Positions 1 to 6,940 of a stretch of 64,000 bases of DNA are shown here, one piece after another. The DNA comes from an uncultured Acidimicrobiaceae bacterium (lineage in GTDB: Bacteria; Actinomycetota; Acidimicrobiia; Acidimicrobiales; UBA10347). Each line of letters opens with the position of its first letter. Position 1 is the stretch's first letter. The stretch is from the NCBI GenBank assembly GCA_905182135.1, contig CAJJAG010000007.1, forward strand, positions 33,596 through 97,595. The letters run 5' to 3'. A program made the position numbers and the translations under genes. The notes beneath the pieces are model-generated. The model was not told the DNA's origin and did no database searches. It saw only the letters and a program-made list of their open reading frames with translations.

Positions 1-233
1 CCTTGCATCACGCGAGGTGAGCTGCCGATTACCTCGTCTCGGCTGCGGCCGGTCATCGCACAATATGCGGGGTTTACGTACACGATGGTTGGCCCAGGAT
101 GATCCAGGTCGGCAGTGGTGATACACGCCGAGGACCGAGTCTGTTCGAGGGCGGCGAGCAGCACGGGCGAGAGGTCCTGGATGCGCCCAGCACTGAGTGG
201 CATTGAGCTGGGCGTATGCACGCTCCCCATCAT
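1..233 (-). CDS. PAS-domain protein, N-terminal part only (cut by window edge)
   Basis: Leftward reading frame opening with ATG ATG at 233-228 and running off the window, so about 77 residues are visible. After a short leader (about 30 residues) the translation reads TTADLDHPGPTIVYVNPAYC followed by AMTGRSRDEVIG and SSPRVMQ. This is the classic first half of a PAS sensor domain: the beta-strand with VNPA, then TGYSxxEVIG, then the G-x-x-P-R-x-x-Q turn. The Cys of photoactive LOV domains would fall close to the last visible residues and the expected NCRFLQ pattern is not there (SPRVMQ instead), so an ordinary PAS is more likely. Output domain (kinase, GGDEF or other) is unknown because it lies outside the window. 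Confidence 0.8.
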   Translation of the reverse strand, partial: MMGSVHTPSSMPLSAGRIQDLSPVLLAALEQTRSSACITTADLDHPGPTIVYVNPAYCAMTGRSRDEVIGSSPRVMQ

Positions 234-491
234 GGCCTAGCTCAGAGGATTTCTGGCAAAAAGATGTTTGAGTGCGGGGCTGAATGTCAAAGGTCTAAAT
301 GAGAAGCCACTCGTTCCTAAGCCGTTTGCACGGTTCTGGTACGACCATGGCTCTTCGCCTGTAGCCAAGCTAAGGATCACGGAAATGATGTGCAGATCTT
401 GCCAACAGATTAGTGATCCGAACACGTTTAACGCTCGACGACCGTCGTCGGCCTGACTCGCTGTTCACCTTTCTTCTTAAGGACCCCCCAA
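234..491. promoter_or_regulatory. Divergent intergenic region upstream of the WhiB gene
   Basis: About 258 bases between the leftward PAS gene and the rightward WhiB-like gene; I see no convincing gene. Bases 436-450 form a perfect inverted repeat CGACGAC-C-GTCGTCG that could be an operator. TTTAAC at 427-432 is a possible -10 element. WhiB genes often have long regulated leaders; that this region is regulatory is inference. Confidence 0.35.
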
Positions 492-911
492 ATGTTTGAC
501 ACGCCAGATACTTCCTACAGCGATACTGAAATGTGCGACCCCAGCCTGATGTTGACTCGGGAGCCTGTTGCGCTCGTTGTAAGCCCTGAAGCCGCCGAAG
601 TGCTTTCGGGCCTCTACAGCAGCGAGCGGTCATTCCCTTGCAGCGGGCGAACGTCGTTGTTCTTCGCTCCGCCGGGTGAGCGTCGGGTCCGCCGAGGAAA
701 ACGTGAAGCTACGGCACGCTCTTACTGCAACCAATGCAGCGCAAAAGACATGTGCAAGCTTGCGGGTCGTGCTGGGCGAGAACACGGAATGTGGGGTGGT
801 GAGAACGATGAAGAAAGGGCCGCTGCTGGCTACCCTCCGATGTTCCCGCACCGCAAGGCAATCGTTCGAGCGGCCCAAGATGCTCAGCGGCACCCGCCGC
901 TGTCGGCCTGA
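492..911 (+). CDS. WhiB-family [4Fe-4S] transcriptional regulator
   Basis: A 139-residue protein with the Wbl signature: Cys50, then Cys79-x2-Cys82-x5-Cys88 to bind a [4Fe-4S] cluster, followed by the GMWGG turn at 99-103 and a basic C-terminal stretch (HRKAIVRAA). Wbl proteins are actinobacterial cluster-containing regulators that bind the primary sigma factor and act in redox sensing, division or antibiotic response. The first Cys is separated from the second by 28 residues and the N-terminus (about 45 residues) is longer than in minimal Wbl proteins. An AAGGACC ribosome site lies about 7-10 bases before the ATG. Which Wbl subclass this is cannot be settled by eye. Confidence 0.9.
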   Translation: MFDTPDTSYSDTEMCDPSLMLTREPVALVVSPEAAEVLSGLYSSERSFPCSGRTSLFFAPPGERRVRRGKREATARSYCNQCSAKDMCKLAGRAGREHGMWGGENDEERAAAGYPPMFPHRKAIVRAAQDAQRHPPLSA

Positions 912-921
912 GCCGGAGCAT

Positions 922-2070
922 TTACTCCGCGAGGCGAACCGCTAGTTCGTAGATTTCTGGTTCGCTGAGATTGGCGAAACTCAGTCGCAGCATGCGTTCG
1001 TCTGTTGGAGTGAAGGCAGTGCCTGGGATGACCAGGATGTCTTTCTGATCTAGCAGGTCGGCGACGACGTCTAGCGAACCAACTAGATCATGAGGGTGGC
1101 GAACCCAGCCAAAATACGCCCCACTGCTAAGGAGTTCGTAGCCACCTGGTGATGGGGCCATGACCATTTGAAATTGTTTGTGGCGTTCGCCGATGCGGGC
1201 CGCCTGCTCGGTCCGCCACTCGGTGGCGTGCAGCAGGCCTGCCAAGGCTGCCTCTTGGCCAATTCGCGGCGCGCAGATTGCTACACAATCCACAAGCTTC
1301 ATCGCCTCAGCTAACGCGCTAGGGGCACCAACAACGGCGCCAACCCGATAACCAGGGATCGCTAGGTCTTTTGAGAAGCTGTGCAGGGTGATCAGGTGGT
1401 CAGTCCAGTCGCTGCGGTCGTACAGATCATGGGCGGCAGCATCTGTGCTGCGATAGGAACGGTAGGTCTCATCGAGGATCAGCGCTATACCGCGCGCTGC
1501 ACAGAGGTCGTAGAACGCTGCGAGGCGTTCGGGCGGCAACGTCACGCCGCTGGGATTGCCAGGCGAGACAAGGACGATGGCGCGTGTCCGGTCGTCTATG
1601 AGTGCTTCAGCGTCGGCGACGGTTGGCATCATGTCTAATGCTGGATGCACGTAGCGACGTTGGATCCCTTCAACCTCGAGCCACATATCATGGTTGAAGT
1701 AGTAGGGGAGCGCGACGATCAGATTGTCACCGGGGTTAGTCATGGCGGACGCAACAACACAAAAAGCTTGGTTGCAGCCGGCAGTGATCAAAACTTGGTT
1801 GGTGCCGACCTGGCCCGGATATAGCTGGGTGAGTTCCTGGGCTAGCGCCTGTCGTAAGGGCTCAAGTCCCTGTTGCGGCACATAGCGAGCGCCATCTTCC
1901 TCATAGGCCACCGCTGCAATCCGGTCGGCCACGACCGGAGCTGGCGGAAAGCTGGGCGCCGCCTGTGACAAATTGAGTAGGGGGCGCGTCGGCTTATGTG
2001 CAGCCAATAAAGCAAAAGCTTCACCAATAGGTGAGTGGATCAGTCCATTGGTTCTGCCACGCAGCTGCAT
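922..2070 (-). CDS. PLP-dependent aminotransferase, class I/II
   Basis: A 382-residue fold-type I aminotransferase, normal length for the family. Visible landmarks are GCNQAF near 98 (cofactor phosphate region), SPGNPSG with Asn172, the D200-ET-Y203 pair that contacts the pyridine ring, the Schiff-base Lys234 in HSFSKDLAIPGYRVG, and Arg242 of the same segment. The C-terminal Arg that holds the substrate carboxylate is likely in MLRLSFAN. Substrate cannot be told from sequence; candidates are aspartate, aromatic or branched amino acids. It converges with the WhiB gene with only 10 bases between, and an AGGG ribosome site precedes the ATG. Confidence 0.9.
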   Translation of the reverse strand: MQLRGRTNGLIHSPIGEAFALLAAHKPTRPLLNLSQAAPSFPPAPVVADRIAAVAYEEDGARYVPQQGLEPLRQALAQELTQLYPGQVGTNQVLITAGCNQAFCVVASAMTNPGDNLIVALPYYFNHDMWLEVEGIQRRYVHPALDMMPTVADAEALIDDRTRAIVLVSPGNPSGVTLPPERLAAFYDLCAARGIALILDETYRSYRSTDAAAHDLYDRSDWTDHLITLHSFSKDLAIPGYRVGAVVGAPSALAEAMKLVDCVAICAPRIGQEAALAGLLHATEWRTEQAARIGERHKQFQMVMAPSPGGYELLSSGAYFGWVRHPHDLVGSLDVVADLLDQKDILVIPGTAFTPTDERMLRLSFANLSEPEIYELAVRLAE

Positions 2071-2103
2071 GCGTTGACCCTAGCGAGCTAGTGGTTGGCC
2101 GTG

Positions 2104-2916
2104 TCAGCCTGCAGCGACTTCTTCGCTCTCGGTGAGTTCGGCTCGAATGCCGGCAAGGAGTTCTTCGATCTCGGCTTCGAAGTCGCCATCGATGCCTTCA
2201 GCGAAGTGTTCAGGGAGCTCAAGCTCGCCGTGGTCATATGCAGCGAAGAGTGCTTCTGCGAATGCAAGGTCTTCTCCGTGGCCGCTGAGCTCTATGCGCT
2301 CATAGAAGGTCGCCCACAAGATTTCGGCTGCTTCGAGGGGTTCACCAAAGTTCGGCATGTTGGCGCCGGACCCGCCCAGAGCACGTTCAGTATCGCCATA
2401 GGTTTCGCGACCGGCATCAAGATATCCCTGCGTGCCGTGCACGATCCACGCAACCTGATCTTCGAAATTGCTGAAGGTCTCGATTACTGCACCGTTGTTG
2501 AATGCGGGGCCAACGCCGCCGCCGCCGGCTGCACCATGGCATGAGGCGCAGTTCTCGGCGTAGACCTCGCCGCCTTCGTAGAGCACGCCCTCGGAGCGGG
2601 TGGGTTCCTCGAGCGTGCCGACGTACATGATTAGCCAGACCGGAAGAAATAGCAGCACGGGCATAACCCAGTAAGGGATCTTCTTGCGACTCTCGGCGTT
2701 CGCTACCCATTCAGACTTGGGTGGTTCAGGCGGAGGTGGCTCACTCGCCGGAATAGGTACGGGGGCTCCTGTCGTTGGGGCGGCAACAGCTGGCGCGTTT
2801 GCCGACTGGGCCGAGGCCTCAGCGGGAGCGGCTCCGGCTTCGGCAGGAACATCAAGGCCAAGCGCTCGCTTGGCATCTCGGGATCGTTTGAGCAGATGCT
2901 CGGGAATTTCGGTCAA
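2104..2916 (-). CDS. Membrane-anchored monoheme cytochrome c of the Rieske/cytochrome b island
   Basis: The frame is open to 3075, but the better start is TTG at 2916. It gives the N-terminus MTEIPEHLLKR, nearly identical to that of the cytochrome b C-terminal subunit at 5138, and has GGAG five bases upstream. The 270-residue product has a Pro/Ala-rich cytoplasmic segment (about 22-68), one membrane helix at about 80-101, and a class I cytochrome c domain with CASCH at 123-127 and a likely axial Met187 in GANMPNFG. It should carry electrons from the Rieske complex on the outer face. It is transcribed away from the operon starting at 3214, sharing the 297-base region between them. Confidence 0.85.
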   Translation of the reverse strand: MTEIPEHLLKRSRDAKRALGLDVPAEAGAAPAEASAQSANAPAVAAPTTGAPVPIPASEPPPPEPPKSEWVANAESRKKIPYWVMPVLLFLPVWLIMYVGTLEEPTRSEGVLYEGGEVYAENCASCHGAAGGGGVGPAFNNGAVIETFSNFEDQVAWIVHGTQGYLDAGRETYGDTERALGGSGANMPNFGEPLEAAEILWATFYERIELSGHGEDLAFAEALFAAYDHGELELPEHFAEGIDGDFEAEIEELLAGIRAELTESEEVAAG

Positions 2917-3213
2917 CGTGGCTCCAACTGCGTCAAACTGCTGACTTCTGAAACAGAAAACAAGGCGCGATTCCGCGCCGACTTTGACTGTAGACCGACG
3001 CGACGAACAACCAACAACTCTCGGGCCTACAAAGCTAAGAAATCTTGTCGAAATTTCTGCAACAAATGCGGCCAAATACTTGGTGTGTGGGAAGTGTCAC
3101 TGATAAACAGTCTGCGTGGACCCGTCCGTGCTGGTCCGCGCTTTGTACACTTCGCTTGTGAGAACCTTCACGAGCGGCTCCCGCCCCGACAATCGGCTTA
3201 GTATCGAGGAACA
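2917..3213. promoter_or_regulatory. Divergent promoter region of the cytochrome island
   Basis: 297 bases between the TTG start of the leftward cytochrome c and the GTG start of the rightward operon. No gene is evident; the apparent N-terminal extension of the leftward frame through here is rich in Cys, Arg and Ser and does not look like protein. TAGTAT at 3199-3204 sits 9 bases before the GTG at 3214, so it could be a -10 for a nearly leaderless transcript, although GAGGA at 3206-3210 also looks like a ribosome site. No clear -35 was found. Confidence 0.4.
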
Positions 3214-3825
3214 GTGAAACGGTATATCGACGGTGCAATCACCAAGTTCTGGATGGTACTGATTGGTACAACCGTCGGCCTTTTTGCATTGATTGCCATA
3301 TGGGTTGGTTTAACCACTGATGGTCAACAAGCGCCGTACTTGAATGTCGCGTTCGTCATGTCATGGGTCATTTCGATGTTGCTGCTGATCCCTGTCTTTC
3401 ACTTGATGAAGACTCGCCCGGCCGACAAGGTGGCTACCTGGGGCGAATCGATGATCGGCGCTGTCTACGTATTCTTCGTCCTATTCTGGATTTATGGCAC
3501 CGTGCCACACCAGTTTCTCACCTTTGCAGAAGCAGAACTGAATTGGCGCTCTGACGCCTTCCTGATCGGGTTCCGTACACCATGGGATTCCAGCCAGGGA
3601 ATTCTCGAATGGGCGCTGCCTTTTGATCTCAGCTACGCCACGCTTAAAGACCTCCTTGCTGTTGCCGTCTACGGCGTTGGCCTCGTCGCCAACGTTGCCG
3701 TGTTCGTCATGTGGCAAAAGCGAGGCGACACCATCGCTGCTCCTGAGCTAGAGGAACAGAGCCGCTATGGTCGACCCATTATTAAGGAAGCCGACAAAGC
3801 TGCCGGAATCAAGGTCGGTGTCTAA
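3214..3825 (+). CDS. Integral membrane protein, first gene of the Rieske/cytochrome b operon
   Basis: A 203-residue protein starting at GTG with GAGGA three bases upstream. I see four hydrophobic segments, at about 12-33, 44-63, 79-98 and 148-168, and a hydrophilic C-terminal tail of about 35 residues (EEQSRYGRPIIKEADK). There is no heme or cluster motif. I do not recognise the family. Its place at the head of an operon for ferredoxin, cytochrome b, Rieske and cytochrome c suggests a structural or assembly subunit of that complex. The second and third helices with an intervening aromatic loop (TVPHQFLTF) loosely recall cytochrome c oxidase subunit II type membrane anchors, but copper ligands are absent. 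Confidence 0.6.
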   Translation: MKRYIDGAITKFWMVLIGTTVGLFALIAIWVGLTTDGQQAPYLNVAFVMSWVISMLLLIPVFHLMKTRPADKVATWGESMIGAVYVFFVLFWIYGTVPHQFLTFAEAELNWRSDAFLIGFRTPWDSSQGILEWALPFDLSYATLKDLLAVAVYGVGLVANVAVFVMWQKRGDTIAAPELEEQSRYGRPIIKEADKAAGIKVGV

Positions 3826-4241
3826 TGGGTGTTCTCGACGCGAATCCACCACTTCCCGAATTCCGCACCGATTATGTTCTGCAAGAAGTCGACGCTGCAT
3901 GGTTGTCCCAGGCCGTCAAACCAAAACAGTTCATCCACATTGATCAGAGCGAATGCATCACCTGTGAAGGTTGCGTCGATATTTGTCCGTGGAAGTGCAT
4001 CCATATGGTTACCCCCGACGCCATTGAAGGCGCGATTGGGACCGAACTACCGGGTGAAGACCCCAACGACCACGTGATATTCACCATCGATGACGATGTC
4101 TGCACCCGCTGTGCTCTTTGCGTCGATCGTTGCCCCACCGGCGTCATTATTTTGGGCAAGCTTGGCGACCCCGCCGCCGCCGGCGACCAGCATCAGCGCA
4201 CGAGTACCCATGGCTATGGCTATGGGATGCGTCTCGCATAG
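3825..4241 (+). CDS. Ferredoxin-like protein with two [4Fe-4S] motifs in the cytochrome b operon
   Basis: 138 residues, overlapping the previous gene by one base (TAATG). Two classical motifs are visible: CITCEGCVDICP near 48-59 and CTRCALCVDRCP near 92-103, each Cys-x2-Cys-x2-Cys-x3-Cys-Pro, separated by a 32-residue acidic loop. An additional Cys follows the first (PWKC). The C-terminal 25 residues are Gly/His rich and low complexity. No membrane helix or signal is seen, so it should sit in the cytoplasm. A bacterial-type dicluster ferredoxin inside a quinol:cytochrome c reductase operon is unusual; it could relay electrons between the b subunit and a soluble donor or acceptor, but that is inference. 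Confidence 0.85.
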   Translation: MGVLDANPPLPEFRTDYVLQEVDAAWLSQAVKPKQFIHIDQSECITCEGCVDICPWKCIHMVTPDAIEGAIGTELPGEDPNDHVIFTIDDDVCTRCALCVDRCPTGVIILGKLGDPAAAGDQHQRTSTHGYGYGMRLA

Positions 4242-4250
4242 CTACACCAC

Positions 4251-4277
4251 GCAGATATAAAACGCGCAGATATAAAA
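4251..4277. repeat. Two direct copies of a 12-base AT-rich element
   Basis: GCAGATATAAAA occurs at 4251-4262 and again at 4266-4277, a 15-base period, in the 101-base gap between the ferredoxin and cytochrome b genes. It is markedly AT-rich for this genome. TATAAA resembles a -10 element, so a duplicated internal promoter is possible; a replication-slippage duplication with no function is equally possible. Confidence 0.5.
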
Positions 4278-4342
4278 TGCATTTCATCACCTTTTCAGAT
4301 ACACCGCCCCCAGAACCAAAGCACTAACAGGAGACCAAGCGA

Positions 4343-5122
4343 GTGGCACCAAAACCGCCATCTGCAGATCAGGTCAAGCAGGCCGTCAGCGATCTCGCCG
4401 ATAAGACGCAGGGTTCGCAGGCGTGGAATTCAATTTTCCGCCCCGGATCTATCTTTCGCAAGGGTTACACGGACAGTCCGCGTAACCGCAGCTATGTGAT
4501 CATGAACTCGGTGCTATACCACCTGCATCCAGTCAAGGTAAAGCGCCATGCCGTCAAGGTCAGCTACACGCTGTGCCTGGGCGGGTTGAGCTTCTTTTTG
4601 TTCATCTTGCTTACCGTCACGGGCATCTTCTTGATGTTCTTCTATCGGCCAACTGCCTCGGCGGCCTACGCCGATATGGAAACGTTGCGTTCGGCGGTCA
4701 CGTTCGGCCTACTTGTAAGAAATATGCATAGATGGGGCGCCCACCTCATGGTGCTCTCTGTGTTCTTGCATATGGCTCGCGTGTTCTACCACGGTGCATA
4801 CAAGTCGCCTCGTGAGTTCAACTGGGTAATCGGCGTGATCTTGCTCACACTGACGCTTCTCTTGTCCTTCACCGGCTACCTCTTGCCGTGGGACCAGCTC
4901 GCACTTTGGGCGGTGACCGTGGGTACCAACATGATGGGCTTCACACCCGTCTTCGGCAATCAGGTCAGATTCGTTCTTCTCGGGGGCGTAGAGATCGGCA
5001 GCGACACGTTGTTGCGCTGGTACGTACTGCACGTCCTCCTGCTTCCGTTCGTTACCGTCATCATGATGGCTATTCACTTCTGGCGAGTCCGCAAAGACGG
5101 CGGCATCTCCGGTCCGCTCTAG
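4343..5122 (+). CDS. Cytochrome b N-terminal subunit, b6-type (two b hemes, probable heme c_n)
   Basis: 259 residues starting at GTG with AGGAGA upstream. Four membrane helices with heme ligand pairs His129/His143 and His230/His245. The second pair is 15 apart, as in cytochrome b6 and the Firmicutes menaquinol complex, not 14 as in mitochondrial-type cytochrome b. Cys78 in SYTLCLGG matches the Cys that covalently binds the extra heme c_n in b6-type proteins. The chain ends in RKDGGISGPL, the typical b6 C-terminus, and the remaining helices are encoded by the next gene. It should oxidise quinol (menaquinol likely) and pass electrons to the Rieske protein and the b hemes. Actinobacterial QcrB is normally a single fused chain, so this is a different lineage of complex. 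Confidence 0.9.
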   Translation: MAPKPPSADQVKQAVSDLADKTQGSQAWNSIFRPGSIFRKGYTDSPRNRSYVIMNSVLYHLHPVKVKRHAVKVSYTLCLGGLSFFLFILLTVTGIFLMFFYRPTASAAYADMETLRSAVTFGLLVRNMHRWGAHLMVLSVFLHMARVFYHGAYKSPREFNWVIGVILLTLTLLLSFTGYLLPWDQLALWAVTVGTNMMGFTPVFGNQVRFVLLGGVEIGSDTLLRWYVLHVLLLPFVTVIMMAIHFWRVRKDGGISGPL

Positions 5123-5137
5123 CAGGAAGGTAAACAC

Positions 5138-5911
5138 ATGACTGAAATTCCAGAGCATCTCCTCAAACGAGCCAAAGAAGCCAAGGAACGCGCCGCCGCA
5201 GCAAGTGGCGACGCGGCACCCGCAGCCGCTGTCGAATCGACACCAGAACAGGCTGCTGCGGCATCTAAGATTCCTCAACACCTGCTCGATCGCGCGAAAG
5301 CTGCTCGCAGCCAAGCAGCGGGCACCGCCGTCGAGGCCGCTGTGCCAGTCACCGCTGCTGCCGCAAGTGGTGGCGCTATCGCCACGGCTGCGCCAAACGC
5401 ACCGACGGGTCCTGGCGGGCATACCCAACGTTTGCTGACCGTCGTTAAGTCAGGCTCGATTCAAGACGTAAAGTCGGCGCCGGTCGACAAGGTGCATGTA
5501 TGGCCCCACCTGCTTGTGGCCGAATTCGTAGCCGCACTCGCGTGCACTGCCTTCACCCTGATCTTCTCGATCTTCGTGAATGCGCCGCTACTTGAATTGG
5601 CTGATTTCAACGCAACGCCGAACCCTTCCAAAGCCCCGTGGTACTTCTTGGGCCTTCAGGAACTGCTCACCATGTTCCACCCCATGGTCGCTGGAGTGAC
5701 CTTGCCTGGTTTCGCCCTGATCTTGCTTATCTTGGCACCATTCCTCGACAAGAACCCGTCCAATAAACCAGAGAAGCGCAAGTTTGCTATCTCAATCATG
5801 ACTGTTCACCTGATGTTCTGGACTGTGCTCGTCATGATTGGCTCATTCTTCCGAGGCCCTGGCTTCAACTTCGTCTTCCCTTGGGAAGCCGGATTGTTCT
5901 TCGAGCTTTAA
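5138..5911 (+). CDS. Cytochrome b C-terminal subunit (subunit IV-like) with repeated IPEHLL motif
   Basis: 257 residues. The C-terminal half has three hydrophobic helices (about 124-150, 185-205, 218-240) and the Qo-site segment KAPWYFLGLQELL at 165-177, where PWY stands at the usual PEWY position and the Glu is missing; the Ala-Pro form is familiar from menaquinol-type subunit IV proteins. The N-terminal 95 residues are an Ala-rich cytoplasmic extension holding two copies of a short motif: EIPEHLLKRAKEAK at 3-16 and KIPQHLLDRAKAAR at 44-57. The same motif opens the cytochrome c encoded at 2104-2916. The gene lies 15 bases after the b6-like gene, with AGGAAGG as ribosome site. Confidence 0.88.
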   Translation: MTEIPEHLLKRAKEAKERAAAASGDAAPAAAVESTPEQAAAASKIPQHLLDRAKAARSQAAGTAVEAAVPVTAAAASGGAIATAAPNAPTGPGGHTQRLLTVVKSGSIQDVKSAPVDKVHVWPHLLVAEFVAALACTAFTLIFSIFVNAPLLELADFNATPNPSKAPWYFLGLQELLTMFHPMVAGVTLPGFALILLILAPFLDKNPSNKPEKRKFAISIMTVHLMFWTVLVMIGSFFRGPGFNFVFPWEAGLFFEL

Positions 5912-5920
5912 GCCGAAACC

Positions 5921-5934
5921 GATCTAGCTAGATC
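5921..5934. promoter_or_regulatory. Perfect 14-base palindrome before the Rieske gene
   Basis: GATCTAGCTAGATC reads the same on both strands and lies 10 bases after the subunit IV stop, in the 82-base gap ahead of the Rieske gene. With no loop it is more like a protein-binding dyad than a terminator. CTAG is rare in many bacterial genomes, which adds interest. Function unknown. Confidence 0.35.
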
Positions 5935-5993
5935 ACCCCTCTCGTTCTACCGTCCGTGCCACAGCCCCCCAAAAGAGTTAAGAAAGGCCAGCC

Positions 5994-6884
5994 ATGACTA
6001 TCGCCCTGATCGTAATTGCAGCACTTGTTGTGTTTGCTGCGGTCACCGTTGTTGCGACGCTTCGTAGTAGCGACGCAGATTCCGCAACCGGGCGGCTGTC
6101 GCGAGAGACCCTGTCCCGCGACCGCGGCACCGTCACGATCACCGAAACTGCTGTTTCCGTGGATGCTGGCGACAACGAAAGTGTCGCTGTCTCGACCGGT
6201 AAAGAAATCGAACGCTCGGCCGTCCTTGCCCGCCGCGAAGGCCAGGCTCTTGTTCCGGCCTCTGCGTCTGAACTAACCGAATGGGTTGCCCCAGATCCCG
6301 AACAGACCGGTGTTGCCCGTCGTCAGTTCTTGAACCGTTCCATTATTGGCAGCTTCACTCTTGGTTTGGGTGGTTTCGGCGCCAGCTTGTTGGCTTTCCT
6401 CTGGCCACCGTTTATTACCGGCTTCGGAGCTCCCATCAACATGGGCAAAGTGACCGACATCGTGCAAGGTATTCGCGATAGTGGCGGCTTTTTGTACCGC
6501 CCCGAAGGCCGTGCATGGCTGACCGAATACCCAGTCGGTGCTATTGAACGTGCCCGTAGCGTCTACTCCGCCGCTGAGCTCGCTGGCATGGAAGTAGGCG
6601 TTGTTGCACTGTTTCAAAAGTGCCCGCATCTGGGTTGTCGTGTTCCGAGCTGTGCCACCTCACAGTGGTTCGAGTGTCCGTGCCACGGCTCCAAGTACAA
6701 TCGCGTTGGCGAGAAGCGTGGTGGCCCAGCGCCACGCGGTATGGATCGCTTCGCAGTAGAAATAACGGGCGGCGGCGAGTTGATCGTCAAGACTGCCGAA
6801 GTCATTCAAGGTCCGGCAATCGGCACGAATACAACCGGGCAAGAGGCCGAAGGGCCGAATTGCATCGGCGAAGCCAGTCACTAA
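5994..6884 (+). CDS. Rieske [2Fe-2S] iron-sulfur subunit
   Basis: 296 residues. Cluster motifs are C210-P-H212-L-G-C215 and C228-P-C230-H231-G-S; Cys210, His212, Cys228 and His231 should bind the [2Fe-2S] cluster, with Cys215-Cys230 forming the usual disulfide. Pro at the position normally held by Thr (CTHLGC) is a small departure. There are two hydrophobic segments: a starting helix at 3-22, and a second at 115-140 preceded by RRQFLNR, which resembles the Tat-type anchor of Rieske proteins. The 85-residue linker between them is polar and Ser/Thr/Asp rich. It should accept the first electron of quinol oxidation and deliver it to the cytochrome c subunits. Confidence 0.92.
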   Translation: MTIALIVIAALVVFAAVTVVATLRSSDADSATGRLSRETLSRDRGTVTITETAVSVDAGDNESVAVSTGKEIERSAVLARREGQALVPASASELTEWVAPDPEQTGVARRQFLNRSIIGSFTLGLGGFGASLLAFLWPPFITGFGAPINMGKVTDIVQGIRDSGGFLYRPEGRAWLTEYPVGAIERARSVYSAAELAGMEVGVVALFQKCPHLGCRVPSCATSQWFECPCHGSKYNRVGEKRGGPAPRGMDRFAVEITGGGELIVKTAEVIQGPAIGTNTTGQEAEGPNCIGEASH

Positions 6885-6940
6885 CGACGTATCACTAAGT
6901 AGCACCGCATTGATCGACAGAGAAGTAACGAACGAAACCC

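Noticed and set aside
2917..3075. N-terminal extension of the cytochrome c frame up to an ATG at 3075
   Set aside because: The extra 53 residues are not protein-like, and the TTG at 2916 has a good ribosome site and recreates the MTEIPEHLLKR start shared with the neighbouring subunit.
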